Of a stretch of 64,000 nt of DNA, positions 44,732 to 55,471 are shown one piece after another. The stretch comes from Granulosicoccus sp045110515 (GTDB lineage: Bacteria; Pseudomonadota; Gammaproteobacteria; Granulosicoccales; Granulosicoccaceae), in NCBI GenBank assembly GCA_045110515.1, contig JBGCGD010000003.1, forward strand, positions 1 to 64,000, read 5' to 3'. The notes below the pieces were generated by a model that saw nothing but the letters and a program-made list of their open reading frames with translations, searched no databases and was not told the DNA's origin. A program made the translations under genes and the position numbers. Position 1 is the stretch's first letter. The number at the start of each line of letters is the position of its first letter.

Positions 44732-46354
44732 GTGTCTATTTTCGAAGACGAGCTACATCCAACGAGCGCCAATCACACACCTTTGTCGCCGGTGAGTTTT
44801 CTAAGGAGAGCCGCCGCTATTCGTCCCAATCAACTGGCCATCGTGCATGGAAAGCGGCGTTATACCTATGCGCAGTTCTGGCAACGCAGTCAGCATTTGG
44901 CTGTTGCATTACAGCAGCATGGCATAGGCAAAGGTGACTGCGTCGCGATTATGGGCGCTAACACGCCAGAGATGCTCGAAGCTCACAATGGTGTGCCACT
45001 GATGGGTGCTGTTCTTAATTCCCTCAACATCAGACTCGATGCCAAGACGCTTGCGTTTATTTTGAATCATGGTGAAGCCAAGGCGCTTATCACTGACAAG
45101 GAGTTTTCCAATACGATTAAGGATGCTCTCGCCCTGCTTGGCAGAGATATTCTTGTGATTGACATCGATGATGAACTGGCTGAGGGCGGAGAGCTACTCG
45201 GCTCAATGGACTACGAGGCATTCTTAAAAACCGCTAAAAGCGACACAGCCGTCGATGCGATCGATGATGAATGGCAGGCTATTTCATTGCTGTATACATC
45301 TGGTACAACCGGCAATCCTAAAGGCTGCGTCTATCACCACCGTGGTGCCTATCTCAATGCTATTGGCAATATGACGACCATGGGCGTCACCCATCGATCA
45401 CGCTATTTATGGACATTGCCCATGTTTCATTGCGACGGCTGGACATTTACATGGGGCGTGACAGCTGCCATGGGGACTCATGTGTGTTTGCGTAAAGTGG
45501 ACCCCGCACTCATTTTCGACTTAATAGAATCTGAAGATGTCACTCACATGTGCGGTGCACCCATTGTGCTTAACATGTTGGCAAATGCACCGAAGTCGAT
45601 ACAAAAACGCGCAAGCGCTGATATTGAAATTGCTACCGGAGGAGCGGCACCACCTTCATCGGTTATTGAAGCCATGGAAGCTATTGGCTTTAGTGTGACG
45701 CACCTATACGGTCTTACCGAAACCTATGGCCCGGCAACCGTTTGTATTCCCCAAGACGATTGGCCTTCGCTTGAACTACAGACGCGATCCGGTCGCATGG
45801 CTCGACAAGGGGTTCACTACCTGACCTTAGAAGATGCTGCTATCGTGAACAGCGAAACCATGGAACCGACACCCAACGACGGCAACACTATCGGCGAGCT
45901 CATGATTCGTGGTAACACCGTCATGAAAGGCTATTTGAAAAACCCCGATGCTACCAAAGAGGCATTTGATGGCGGTTGGTTTCACACCGGCGACTTAGGC
46001 GTGCAACATGCCGACGGTTATATAGAAATTAAGGACCGTGCTAAAGACATTATTATTAGTGGTGGTGAAAACGTTTCAACGCTTGAAGTGGAAGAAGTCC
46101 TCTATAGACACCCCGCCGTTTTAGAAGCAGCAGTTGTGGCGAAACCTGACGAGACCTGGGGTGAAACACCCTGTGCGTTTGTGACACTCCACGAAAACGC
46201 CACCGCGTCAGCCCAAGACATCATGGACTACTGCAAGCAACACTTGGCGAAATTCAAAGTCCCTAAGTCTGTTGTATTCGGTGCACTACCAAAAACGTCG
46301 ACAGGCAAAATTCAGAAATTCGCGCTTCGCGATATCGCCGCGGGCAATGAATAG
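44732..46354 (+). CDS. Acyl-CoA synthetase (AMP-forming)
   Basis: Adenylate-forming enzyme of 540 residues that activates a carboxylic acid to its CoA ester. Motifs: the P-loop LLYTSGTTGNPKGCVYHHRG, LYGLTETYGP, WFHTGDLGVQHADGYIEIKDRAKDIIISGGENVSTLEVEE and the final catalytic lysine in PKTSTGKIQKFALR. The overall pattern fits medium-chain (AlkK-like) fatty acyl-CoA ligases. The start is GTG with GGAGA upstream. It sits among purine genes without an obvious link. Confidence 0.88.
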   Translation: MSIFEDELHPTSANHTPLSPVSFLRRAAAIRPNQLAIVHGKRRYTYAQFWQRSQHLAVALQQHGIGKGDCVAIMGANTPEMLEAHNGVPLMGAVLNSLNIRLDAKTLAFILNHGEAKALITDKEFSNTIKDALALLGRDILVIDIDDELAEGGELLGSMDYEAFLKTAKSDTAVDAIDDEWQAISLLYTSGTTGNPKGCVYHHRGAYLNAIGNMTTMGVTHRSRYLWTLPMFHCDGWTFTWGVTAAMGTHVCLRKVDPALIFDLIESEDVTHMCGAPIVLNMLANAPKSIQKRASADIEIATGGAAPPSSVIEAMEAIGFSVTHLYGLTETYGPATVCIPQDDWPSLELQTRSGRMARQGVHYLTLEDAAIVNSETMEPTPNDGNTIGELMIRGNTVMKGYLKNPDATKEAFDGGWFHTGDLGVQHADGYIEIKDRAKDIIISGGENVSTLEVEEVLYRHPAVLEAAVVAKPDETWGETPCAFVTLHENATASAQDIMDYCKQHLAKFKVPKSVVFGALPKTSTGKIQKFALRDIAAGNE

Positions 46355-46371
46355 TAGGTTTACGTTTTAGT

Positions 46372-46827
46372 ATGCAAATCAAAGTTGACGACTTACGTGG
46401 CACTGAAGTCATTCATCTTCTTGAAGAGCATATGCAGGATATGCAATCGACTTCGCCCCCGGAAAGTGTTCACGCGCTAGACCTGGAAGGTTTAAGGGCA
46501 CCAAATGTCACGTTTTGGAGTGCATGGGAAAATACAGAACTGACAGGATGTGGCGCTCTTAAAGAGTTGTCTTCAACAAGCGGCGAAATAAAGTCGATGC
46601 GTACCACCACACAACATAGACGCAGAGGAGTAGCGGCGAACATCTTAACGACCATTATCGATACCGCAAAGACTCGAGGCTATCAACAGCTCTATTTAGA
46701 AACGGGGTCCATGATCGAATTTGAGTCTGCTAGATTGCTGTACACCCGCTTTGGATTTATCGAGTGCGCCCCGTTTGAAGATTATGTGGAAGACCCTAAC
46801 AGCGTCTTTATGGTTCTTCAGTTGTAG
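46372..46827 (+). CDS. GNAT family N-acetyltransferase
   Basis: A 151-residue acetyl-CoA-dependent acetyltransferase. The core is GEIKSMRTTTQHRRRGVAANILTTII (acetyl-CoA binding, R-x-x-G-like) and YLETGSMIEFESARLLYTRFGF. It follows the acyl-CoA synthetase by 17 bp, so it is likely in the same transcript. The 3' end overlaps the convergent xdhC gene by about 20 bases. The substrate is unknown. Confidence 0.85.
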   Translation: MQIKVDDLRGTEVIHLLEEHMQDMQSTSPPESVHALDLEGLRAPNVTFWSAWENTELTGCGALKELSSTSGEIKSMRTTTQHRRRGVAANILTTIIDTAKTRGYQQLYLETGSMIEFESARLLYTRFGFIECAPFEDYVEDPNSVFMVLQL

Positions 46828-47656
46828 GGGTTGGTTGTACGGCCTGCTTTTTTAAATGCTGCTGCCGGATATGCAGTACGTCAGCAACTGTCGCCACAGC
46901 CACCTCCATCGGTGTATTACCGGTTTCACTGTGACACCCTAACGGAGCGGTTAACCCTTCAATTTCTCCGGTAGAGAATCCTTTGCGTTTGAGACGACTG
47001 CGAAAACTAGCCGCTTTGGAGTCTGAAGCAATCAATCCGCAATACAAAGCATCTTGACGACTGAGGACCGCTTCAACCAGCTCCATGTCAAGCTCATGGC
47101 TGTGGGTCATGATGACAAAGTAACTATTAGCTGGACACTGCTCTACAAGCGTGTAGGGGTTTTCAGTGATTAGATGTGTACTGACAAACGCATGAGTGTC
47201 TCCATCTTGAGTCTCAATACCCTTTTTAAGCTTATCCAACCAGGGCTTTCTAGCATCATAGAATGTGGTCCTGCACGGTAAGCGCCGAACTATTCGAGCG
47301 AGTTCTTGCGCAACGTGACCTGCACCAAATACATGCAAGGTAAAGTCATTTGACCAATGACAGTCAAACTGTAAAGTGACCCGACCTCCACAACATTGAG
47401 TCAAATCAGACCCTAGCGTAAACTCCTGATGACTGATTAGCGGCTCATATTGTCTAGCCTGCAGAAGCTTGCGAGCATGCTCTATCGCCTCATGTTCCAG
47501 AGCTCCGCCCCCAATAGTGTCGGAAAAACCATCGCTAGTGACAACCATTCGCGTTCCCACCACTCGCGGGGCGGAACCTGTCGATTCAATTACCGTAATC
47601 AATACGCATGAAATATTATCGTCAGCGTGCTGAGCCAGGGCCTTTAACCAATTCAT
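46808..47656 (-). CDS. xdhC: Xanthine dehydrogenase accessory protein XdhC
   Basis: Inserts the sulfurated molybdenum cofactor into XdhB. About 282 residues with the XdhC pattern: ISCVLITVIESTGSAPRVVGTRMVV at the N-terminus, GGGALEHEAIEHA, CCGGRV and a Rossmann C-domain (LHVFGAGHVAQELARI, VIMTHSHELDMELVEAVL, YCGLIASDSKAASFRSRL). I use the ATG at 47656; an upstream TTG at 47662 is the alternative. Directly follows xdhB, last in the xdhABC unit. Confidence 0.93.
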   Translation of the reverse strand: MNWLKALAQHADDNISCVLITVIESTGSAPRVVGTRMVVTSDGFSDTIGGGALEHEAIEHARKLLQARQYEPLISHQEFTLGSDLTQCCGGRVTLQFDCHWSNDFTLHVFGAGHVAQELARIVRRLPCRTTFYDARKPWLDKLKKGIETQDGDTHAFVSTHLITENPYTLVEQCPANSYFVIMTHSHELDMELVEAVLSRQDALYCGLIASDSKAASFRSRLKRKGFSTGEIEGLTAPLGCHSETGNTPMEVAVATVADVLHIRQQHLKKQAVQPTPTTEEP

Positions 47657-47662
47657 GCACAA

Positions 47663-49993
47663 CTACTCATGTTGATTTGCAGCGGACTCCGCAGCCTGTG
47701 ATAGCAGTGTGCATACCCTTAACACTTCTTCAGGCGTGGCCGGTGCGTTTAAGGGCGGAAACACTGAATAGTTCGCAACTGATGCGACTGCATCGCGGAT
47801 GGCAGAGAACACCGACATCGCGAGCATTAGAGGTGGCTCACCCACCGCTTTAGAATGGAAAACCGTTGCCTCCTCATTCGGACTGTCTTTAAGTAGGTCA
47901 ACATTGAATTGATGTGGCATGTCACCAATAGCTGGAATTTTATACGTTGCCGGCCCATCAGTGGTTAATCGCCCTTTATCATCCCAACACAATTCTTCAT
48001 GGGTCAACCAACCTGCGCCCTGTACAAAGCCGCCTTCTACCTGCCCCTTATCAACCGCCGGGTTTATCGAGCGACCGACGTCTTGAAGCAAGTCACTTCG
48101 CAGTATTGTTGTCTCGCCAGTTAAGGTATCAATTTGAACTTCACTCACAGCGGCGCCATTGGCATAGTAGAAAAAAGGATGACCCTTAGCGCTTTGCCTG
48201 TCGTAATGAATTTTCGGTGTTCGGTAATATCCGGTAGCCGAGAGTTGCACACGGTCACGGTACGCCGCATCGGCAAGTTCGGGCCACGTATACGCGCGCG
48301 CTTGCACTTTATTGGCTGACACAATTATTCGGTCGTTCTCGAAGGTGATTTGATCTGCTTGCACATCGTGGCGTTCCAGTAAGTAGTCCTCGAGACGCGT
48401 TTTAAGTGTTTGTGCTGCCTTAAGGGCTGCCATACCGTTTAGGTCTGTTCCCGAAGATGCAGCTGTTGCCGATGTATTAGGTACTTTATCAGTTCGTGTT
48501 GCCATAACCGCAATTCGATCTAATGACATACCGAGCTCCGAGGCGACAATCTGTTGCACCTTAACCATCAGGCCCTGCCCCATCTCGGTACCACCATGAT
48601 TCAACTGGACGCTACCATCACTGTAGATATGAATTAGCGCACCCGCCTGATTCAAATGCTTTACCGTAAATGAGATACCAAACTTAACGGGGGTGATGGC
48701 AATACCCCTTTTCATCACGGCATTTTCACGATTAAATTCCCGTATTGCTTGCCGCCGTGATTGGTACTGCGAACTGGCTTCTAGTTGATCGAACAGTAAC
48801 GGCACCGTAAACGTATTTACCGTTTGGTGATAAGGCGTTACGTTCCGTGTTGTTTCTCCATAGAAATTATTGCGCCTTATCTCCAAAGCATCCTTACCCA
48901 AATGAAATGCGATGGCATCGATAACGGCTTCCATTGCCATCACGCCCTGTGGCCCACCAAAACCCCTGAAGGCTGTATTCGAAACTGTATGGGTTTTACA
49001 TCGCAATCCGTCAATGGTGACATTCGGGAGGTAATACGCGTTGTCACAATGAAACATTGCTCTGTCGACAATCGCGTCGGATAAATCCGGCGAGTTTCCA
49101 CATTGACCTGCCAAAACATATTCAATCGCTGTAATTCGGCCATCGTTATCAAACCCGACATCGTAGCGATTGAGAAAACCATGACGCTTACCTGTTAGCA
49201 CCATATCGTCCCGGCGCGATAATCGACAGGAAACGCTAACGCGCTGTCGTTGTGCAAACAGTGCGGCAAACGCAGCACAGGCCGTAGCGTGCGTCTCTTT
49301 ACCACCAAAGCCTCCGCCCATACGACGCACGATGACGTTGACACGGTGCATGGGTATACCCAATACGTGTGCTAATAAGTGTTGAGTCTCGGTTGGATTT
49401 TGATTGCTTGACCAGACCGTGACACCCCCCTCCTCGTCAAGTCGGGCTTTCGCCACTTGCCCTTCTAGATAGAAGTGCTCCTGCCCTCCAATATGCAATT
49501 CACCCTGAATTCTATGTATAGATTGTTCTAGTTTCCGCGCTGAATCACCTCGTTGCATCCGGTGAGGTGGTCGGACGAAAAACGATTGCTCGATAGACTC
49601 TGCTATATCGAGCTGAGGCGTTAGTTCTTCATAGTTGATCTTGGCTTTAAGAACAGCCTGCCGAGCTAAACGATGTGAGCTTGCCGCTACCACGAAGACC
49701 GGTTGCCCCATAAACTCAACCGTCTTATCAACGAGTAATGGATCACCTTTAAACACCGGCCCTATATCGGTGGCATGCGGAAGGTCGCTAAACGTTAAAA
49801 CATCGACCACACCCTCACTACTATGCACGTCCGACAGGTCCATTGACACAATATTTCCATGAGCAATATTTGCCTGCCCGATAGCCACATGCAACTGACC
49901 GACCGAGGGCTCTATATCGTCAACGTATTGCGCCCTACCGGTAACGTGTCCGACTGCACTGTCGTGCTTGATAGGAGTACCTGCAACACTCAT
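47663..49993 (-). CDS. xdhB: Xanthine dehydrogenase molybdenum-binding subunit
   Basis: Large subunit, 776 residues, carrying the molybdopterin site where hypoxanthine and xanthine are oxidised. Contains VGHVTGRAQYVDDI near the start, RRMGGGFGGKE, FRGFGGPQGVMAMEA (with the active-site Arg), GTEMGQGL, and GEPPLMLAMSVFSAIRDAV near 717 with the catalytic Glu. The start overlaps the xdhA stop by four bases. Two-subunit organisation (XdhA plus XdhB) as in Rhodobacter and Pseudomonas. Confidence 0.95.
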   Translation of the reverse strand: MSVAGTPIKHDSAVGHVTGRAQYVDDIEPSVGQLHVAIGQANIAHGNIVSMDLSDVHSSEGVVDVLTFSDLPHATDIGPVFKGDPLLVDKTVEFMGQPVFVVAASSHRLARQAVLKAKINYEELTPQLDIAESIEQSFFVRPPHRMQRGDSARKLEQSIHRIQGELHIGGQEHFYLEGQVAKARLDEEGGVTVWSSNQNPTETQHLLAHVLGIPMHRVNVIVRRMGGGFGGKETHATACAAFAALFAQRQRVSVSCRLSRRDDMVLTGKRHGFLNRYDVGFDNDGRITAIEYVLAGQCGNSPDLSDAIVDRAMFHCDNAYYLPNVTIDGLRCKTHTVSNTAFRGFGGPQGVMAMEAVIDAIAFHLGKDALEIRRNNFYGETTRNVTPYHQTVNTFTVPLLFDQLEASSQYQSRRQAIREFNRENAVMKRGIAITPVKFGISFTVKHLNQAGALIHIYSDGSVQLNHGGTEMGQGLMVKVQQIVASELGMSLDRIAVMATRTDKVPNTSATAASSGTDLNGMAALKAAQTLKTRLEDYLLERHDVQADQITFENDRIIVSANKVQARAYTWPELADAAYRDRVQLSATGYYRTPKIHYDRQSAKGHPFFYYANGAAVSEVQIDTLTGETTILRSDLLQDVGRSINPAVDKGQVEGGFVQGAGWLTHEELCWDDKGRLTTDGPATYKIPAIGDMPHQFNVDLLKDSPNEEATVFHSKAVGEPPLMLAMSVFSAIRDAVASVANYSVFPPLNAPATPEEVLRVCTLLSQAAESAANQHE

Positions 49994-51417
49994 GATGACT
50001 GCACCTCTAACAACACGCGCTGTAACAAATTCTGTGCAACCTGCAAACGATAGGCTGCACTGGCTCGTGCGTCGCTCAATGGCTTTAGCTCCAACGCTAT
50101 CGCCTGTTGCGCTTGCAATACACTAGCTTGCGTAAATTCAGCACCATTGAGTTTCTGTTCGGCCTCCATTGCTCTAACAGGCGTTGCCGCCATTCCACCG
50201 AATGCTAAGCGCGCACTGTTGACCACACCGTTGTGCATGGGTAAATGAACGGCAAGGCAGACACTTGAAATATCGTCGTCTGTTCGTTTACTTATTTTAT
50301 GAACCGAGAAATGACTTTCAGCTGCCGGGAGAGGAATGCTCACTGAACGGATAAACTCACCACTTTTCAGTGTTGTCTTTCGATAGCCTAGGTAATGATC
50401 TTCCAATGCTAGTGTTCTTAAGTCATCACCTTTTTGTAGAGTAATGCTTGCGCCCAGTGCGATGAGTAATGGAGGAAGATCGCCGATAGGTGACGCTGAA
50501 CCAATGTTGCCTCCAACCGTCCCCTGATTCCTGACCTGATCAGAACCGAAACGCAGAAGCAATTCTCGCGATCCAGGAATTTTATCTTGTAAGGCCGTCA
50601 TACAATCATTAAGAGTTACCGCAGCTCCTAGTTCTATAGAATTCTCTTTCAGCTCTATGGATTTAAGCTCCGGCACTGCGTTCACCGAAACGATGCTGGG
50701 GAGGTTACGCATTTGCTGCGTCACCTCAAGCGCTAGATCGGTTCCACCGGCAAGTATTCGTGCAGTGGGGTTGTTCTGTAAAAAAGTTGCAAAGGCGGGC
50801 AGATTATCCGGCTGATAAAAACCAACAATGTTTGCGGGTTCTTTTCCAATTTCCATAAGCTTATTAAGCGTCTGGGATTCCTCGGCGTGGAGTTCAGGCC
50901 GGGCGCTGACAGATTCTTTTAGGTCCAACGCATTTTCAGCGGCTTGAATGATCGGTCTGTAGCCCGTGCATCGGCACAAGTTTCCACCCAAAGCCTGCTC
51001 GACTTTAGTTTTTAAATATTTTGTATCTGCATCCTGTTGGTATAGCGCATACAAGGACATAACAAAGCCCGGCGTGCAAAAACCACATTGTGATCCATGC
51101 TCATCGACCATGCACTGCTGTACCGGGTGCAAGTCACCGTCAGAAGCTAGAGATTCGACGGTAAGCAGTTGCTTACCATGTAACGCACCAATGAAAGTAA
51201 TACAACTATTGATTGATCGATAGGAGAGCTTAGCCCGTCCGTTTTCCTGTTCATGAATTGAAGCCAGAACCACCGTACAGGCACCGCAGTCTCCGGACCC
51301 ACAACCTTCTTTCGTACCTGTTCGCTGCCGGTGTATACGTAACCAGTCCAAGACGGTTAAGTCGGGTGATACCGACGTCAGTTCAATGAGTTCCTGATCG
51401 AGAAGAAAACGAATCAT
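49990..51417 (-). CDS. xdhA: Xanthine dehydrogenase small subunit (Fe-S and FAD)
   Basis: Electron-transfer subunit of about 475 residues. Two [2Fe-2S] domains (CGSGDCGACTVVL near 40; CGFCTPGFVMSLYAL and NLCRCTGYRP near 110-155) precede a FAD domain (ILAGGTDLALEV, GGNIGSASPIGDLPP) and a C-terminal CO dehydrogenase flavoprotein-type domain. The ATG at 51417 gives the usual start; a TTG at 51426 would overlap ade. It is between ade (5 bp) and xdhB (overlap). Confidence 0.94.
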   Translation of the reverse strand: MIRFLLDQELIELTSVSPDLTVLDWLRIHRQRTGTKEGCGSGDCGACTVVLASIHEQENGRAKLSYRSINSCITFIGALHGKQLLTVESLASDGDLHPVQQCMVDEHGSQCGFCTPGFVMSLYALYQQDADTKYLKTKVEQALGGNLCRCTGYRPIIQAAENALDLKESVSARPELHAEESQTLNKLMEIGKEPANIVGFYQPDNLPAFATFLQNNPTARILAGGTDLALEVTQQMRNLPSIVSVNAVPELKSIELKENSIELGAAVTLNDCMTALQDKIPGSRELLLRFGSDQVRNQGTVGGNIGSASPIGDLPPLLIALGASITLQKGDDLRTLALEDHYLGYRKTTLKSGEFIRSVSIPLPAAESHFSVHKISKRTDDDISSVCLAVHLPMHNGVVNSARLAFGGMAATPVRAMEAEQKLNGAEFTQASVLQAQQAIALELKPLSDARASAAYRLQVAQNLLQRVLLEVQSS

Positions 51418-51422
51418 GTCAT

Positions 51423-53219
51423 TCAATCCACAAATAGCGGGGTCTGCGCAAATTTAGTGACATCTATCAGGCCAACATCGGAAATCCGCAGCTCCGGAAT
51501 AACGACTAGAGCCAACAGTGAATGTTGCATGTACGCGTTGTTCAACATGCATCCGCATTCACGCATGGCTTCAACTAACTGACTGGCTTTATCCGCAACA
51601 ACCTCTGCCCTCTCGTTAGACATCAGACCAGCGATGGGCAACTCGACCATCGCCAATTCACGCCCTTGTGAATATAGGGTGACACCGCCACCCACCTCGC
51701 CTAAGCGATTAGCCGCTAATGCCATATCTGCGTGATTCGTACCGACCACTATCATGTGGTGAGAGTCGTGAGCTACGGTCGACGCCAAAGCACACGGCAC
51801 GTTATAGCCGAAGCCTGAAACAAAGCCGTTTACCACAAGGCCTGTACCTCGGTGCCTTTCGACAAGGGCTATTTGGCAAACATCGTTTGCCAGATCCATC
51901 TGCACAATACTTGATTGCACCGGTAAATCAAACTGCAATGCACGCGTTGGCGCTTGGTTTTCTATAACGCCAATAACTTTCGCGGTGACTTGAGCGGCAT
52001 CGGCTGGCGCTGCAATTTCAAAGTCCTCAGCTGTTAGCGCTTTACCTAAATGTACGGTGTTTTTCGCCGATGCAGGATATTCATGCGGCGGTATATCCAA
52101 AGATAGTTTTCCTGATTCTGCAACCAATTGACCCTGAGCGAACACTTGCTCTATAGGTAACTCCACTAAGTCTGAAGTCAGTATTAAATCTGCTCGACGG
52201 CCGGGGGTGATAGATCCTAATTCGCGCTCCAAACCAAAATGCTCGGCGGTATTAATTGTCGCCATTTGAATGGCTGTCATCGGTTTTAGTCCTTGCGATA
52301 TGGCATGTCGAACGACGCGGTTCATGTGCCCTTCGTGTACCAAAGTGCCTGAATGGCTATCATCTGTGCACAGAATGAAATATCGCGGATCCAGACCGTG
52401 CTCGGTGATCGCTTTTATCTGCGGCGCGACGTCGTACCAAGCCGAGCCCAGTCTTAACATGGAACGCATCCCCTGCCGAACTCTTGCCATCGCATCTTCT
52501 ACACGTGTGCCCTCATGATCATCGGCTGGCCCACCAGCTACATAGCCGTGAAAAGGAAGCCCCAAGTCTGGCGAGGCATAGTGGCCTCCGACTGTCTTGT
52601 TGGCGCTACGGGTAGCCGCGATCTCTCCGCGCATTTTTTCATCATTGCCGGCAACGCCGGGGAAATTCATGACCTCCCCCAGGCCGATAATGTTGGGCCA
52701 CTGCATAGCCTCTTGAACGTCCTTAACACCCAACTCAGCGCCCGCATTCTCAAGACCCGGAGCGGAAGGCACGCAACTGGGCATCTGTACATAGACATTC
52801 GCTGGCAACCCCATAGCTTCATCGTGCATCAGCTTTACGCCATCAAGCCCCAGAACATTGCCAATTTCATGCGGGTCAATAAACATGGACGTTGTGCCGT
52901 GCGGCAATACCGCTCGCGTGAATTCTGTGACCGTCACCATGCCGCTCTCCACATGCATGTGCGCATCGCATAGACCGGGCAGCATGTACCGATTGTCAGC
53001 GTCGATGGTCATCGTGTCCGGTCCGATAACATGCGAGGCATCCGGTCCGACATAGGCAAATCGGCCTTCGCTGATGGCTACATCTGTCTTCGGGATAATT
53101 TCCCCAGAATGCACGTTTACCCAGCGGGCATTGCGGATTACGGCATCCGCCATTTTTCGGCCCATCGCCACATCAACAAGTGTGGCGGCGCTCTCATTCC
53201 AACTTCGTAGATTGCTCAT
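51423..53219 (-). CDS. ade: Adenine deaminase
   Basis: Amidohydrolase that converts adenine to hypoxanthine, the substrate of the xanthine dehydrogenase downstream. The 598 residues include the metal-binding LPGLCDAHMHVESGMVT, FIDPHEIGNVLG, GHYASPDLGLPF, CTDDSHSGTLVHEGHM and the C-terminal Ade domain (AHDSHHMIVVGTNHADMALAANRL). A strong ribosome site (GAGAGGG) precedes the ATG. First gene of ade-xdhA-xdhB-xdhC, all overlapping or nearly so. Confidence 0.94.
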   Translation of the reverse strand: MSNLRSWNESAATLVDVAMGRKMADAVIRNARWVNVHSGEIIPKTDVAISEGRFAYVGPDASHVIGPDTMTIDADNRYMLPGLCDAHMHVESGMVTVTEFTRAVLPHGTTSMFIDPHEIGNVLGLDGVKLMHDEAMGLPANVYVQMPSCVPSAPGLENAGAELGVKDVQEAMQWPNIIGLGEVMNFPGVAGNDEKMRGEIAATRSANKTVGGHYASPDLGLPFHGYVAGGPADDHEGTRVEDAMARVRQGMRSMLRLGSAWYDVAPQIKAITEHGLDPRYFILCTDDSHSGTLVHEGHMNRVVRHAISQGLKPMTAIQMATINTAEHFGLERELGSITPGRRADLILTSDLVELPIEQVFAQGQLVAESGKLSLDIPPHEYPASAKNTVHLGKALTAEDFEIAAPADAAQVTAKVIGVIENQAPTRALQFDLPVQSSIVQMDLANDVCQIALVERHRGTGLVVNGFVSGFGYNVPCALASTVAHDSHHMIVVGTNHADMALAANRLGEVGGGVTLYSQGRELAMVELPIAGLMSNERAEVVADKASQLVEAMRECGCMLNNAYMQHSLLALVVIPELRISDVGLIDVTKFAQTPLFVD

Positions 53220-53470
53220 AAGCCCTCTCTCCCAGAGTCATTTAACGCCACGTCGTCAAAAAGTGGCCAGATTCGTGCACTATCTCTTACTTTTTAGGCA
53301 CCTATATGGTGACCAGATGGCACCCGAATACCGTGTTTCTCCGCTATACTGGGCCGTTTACTACTGCCTGCGCATACGACTGGTCAATGCGCACCTTCCG
53401 CAACCCTTTAGTGTCGCCTCCACTCAGAGGTGAATGATAGGCGCGCCTAAAGCGTCGACAGGACTTCATC
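53220..53470. promoter_or_regulatory. Shared promoter region of ade and typA
   Basis: A 251 bp divergent region. TATACT at 53345-53350 is a good -10 hexamer for typA, about 120 bases before its GTG, but the expected -35 position is weak. No clear operator repeat for the purine operon is visible. Confidence 0.35.
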
Positions 53471-55297
<1,827 letters not shown>

Positions 55298-55357
55298 CCA
55301 CCGGGTCGGACCACGACAACTCATTGTTTTTAAATAAAAAACGTTCTTAACGAACCG

Positions 55358-55377
55358 CCTGATCGCTCTTAATCAGG
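55358..55377 (+). terminator. Small hairpin after typA
   Basis: CCTGAT (55358-55363) pairs with ATCAGG (55372-55377) around an eight-base loop. No T-run follows. A second, smaller inverted repeat (GTTC-TTAAC-GAAC) is just upstream. The main terminator is probably the stronger palindrome further on. Confidence 0.3.
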
Positions 55378-55415
55378 TATTTGTTGCCGCTAAAAGGGCC
55401 ATTTAAAGAGCCATC

Positions 55416-55471
55416 GGGTCGGACCATGAAGATTAGCCTTGGCTAATCTTCATGGTCCGACCCTTTTTTTT
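55416..55471. terminator. Strong terminator: 23-bp perfect inverted repeat plus T8
   Basis: The left arm (55416-55438) is perfectly complementary to the right arm (55441-55463) with only two bases between them, and eight T follow at 55464-55471. This is an exceptionally long stem for an intrinsic terminator of the typA transcript. Both arms begin with the GGGTCGGACCA element. The T-run also reaches the zapE stop codon (TAA read from 55472). Confidence 0.8.
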
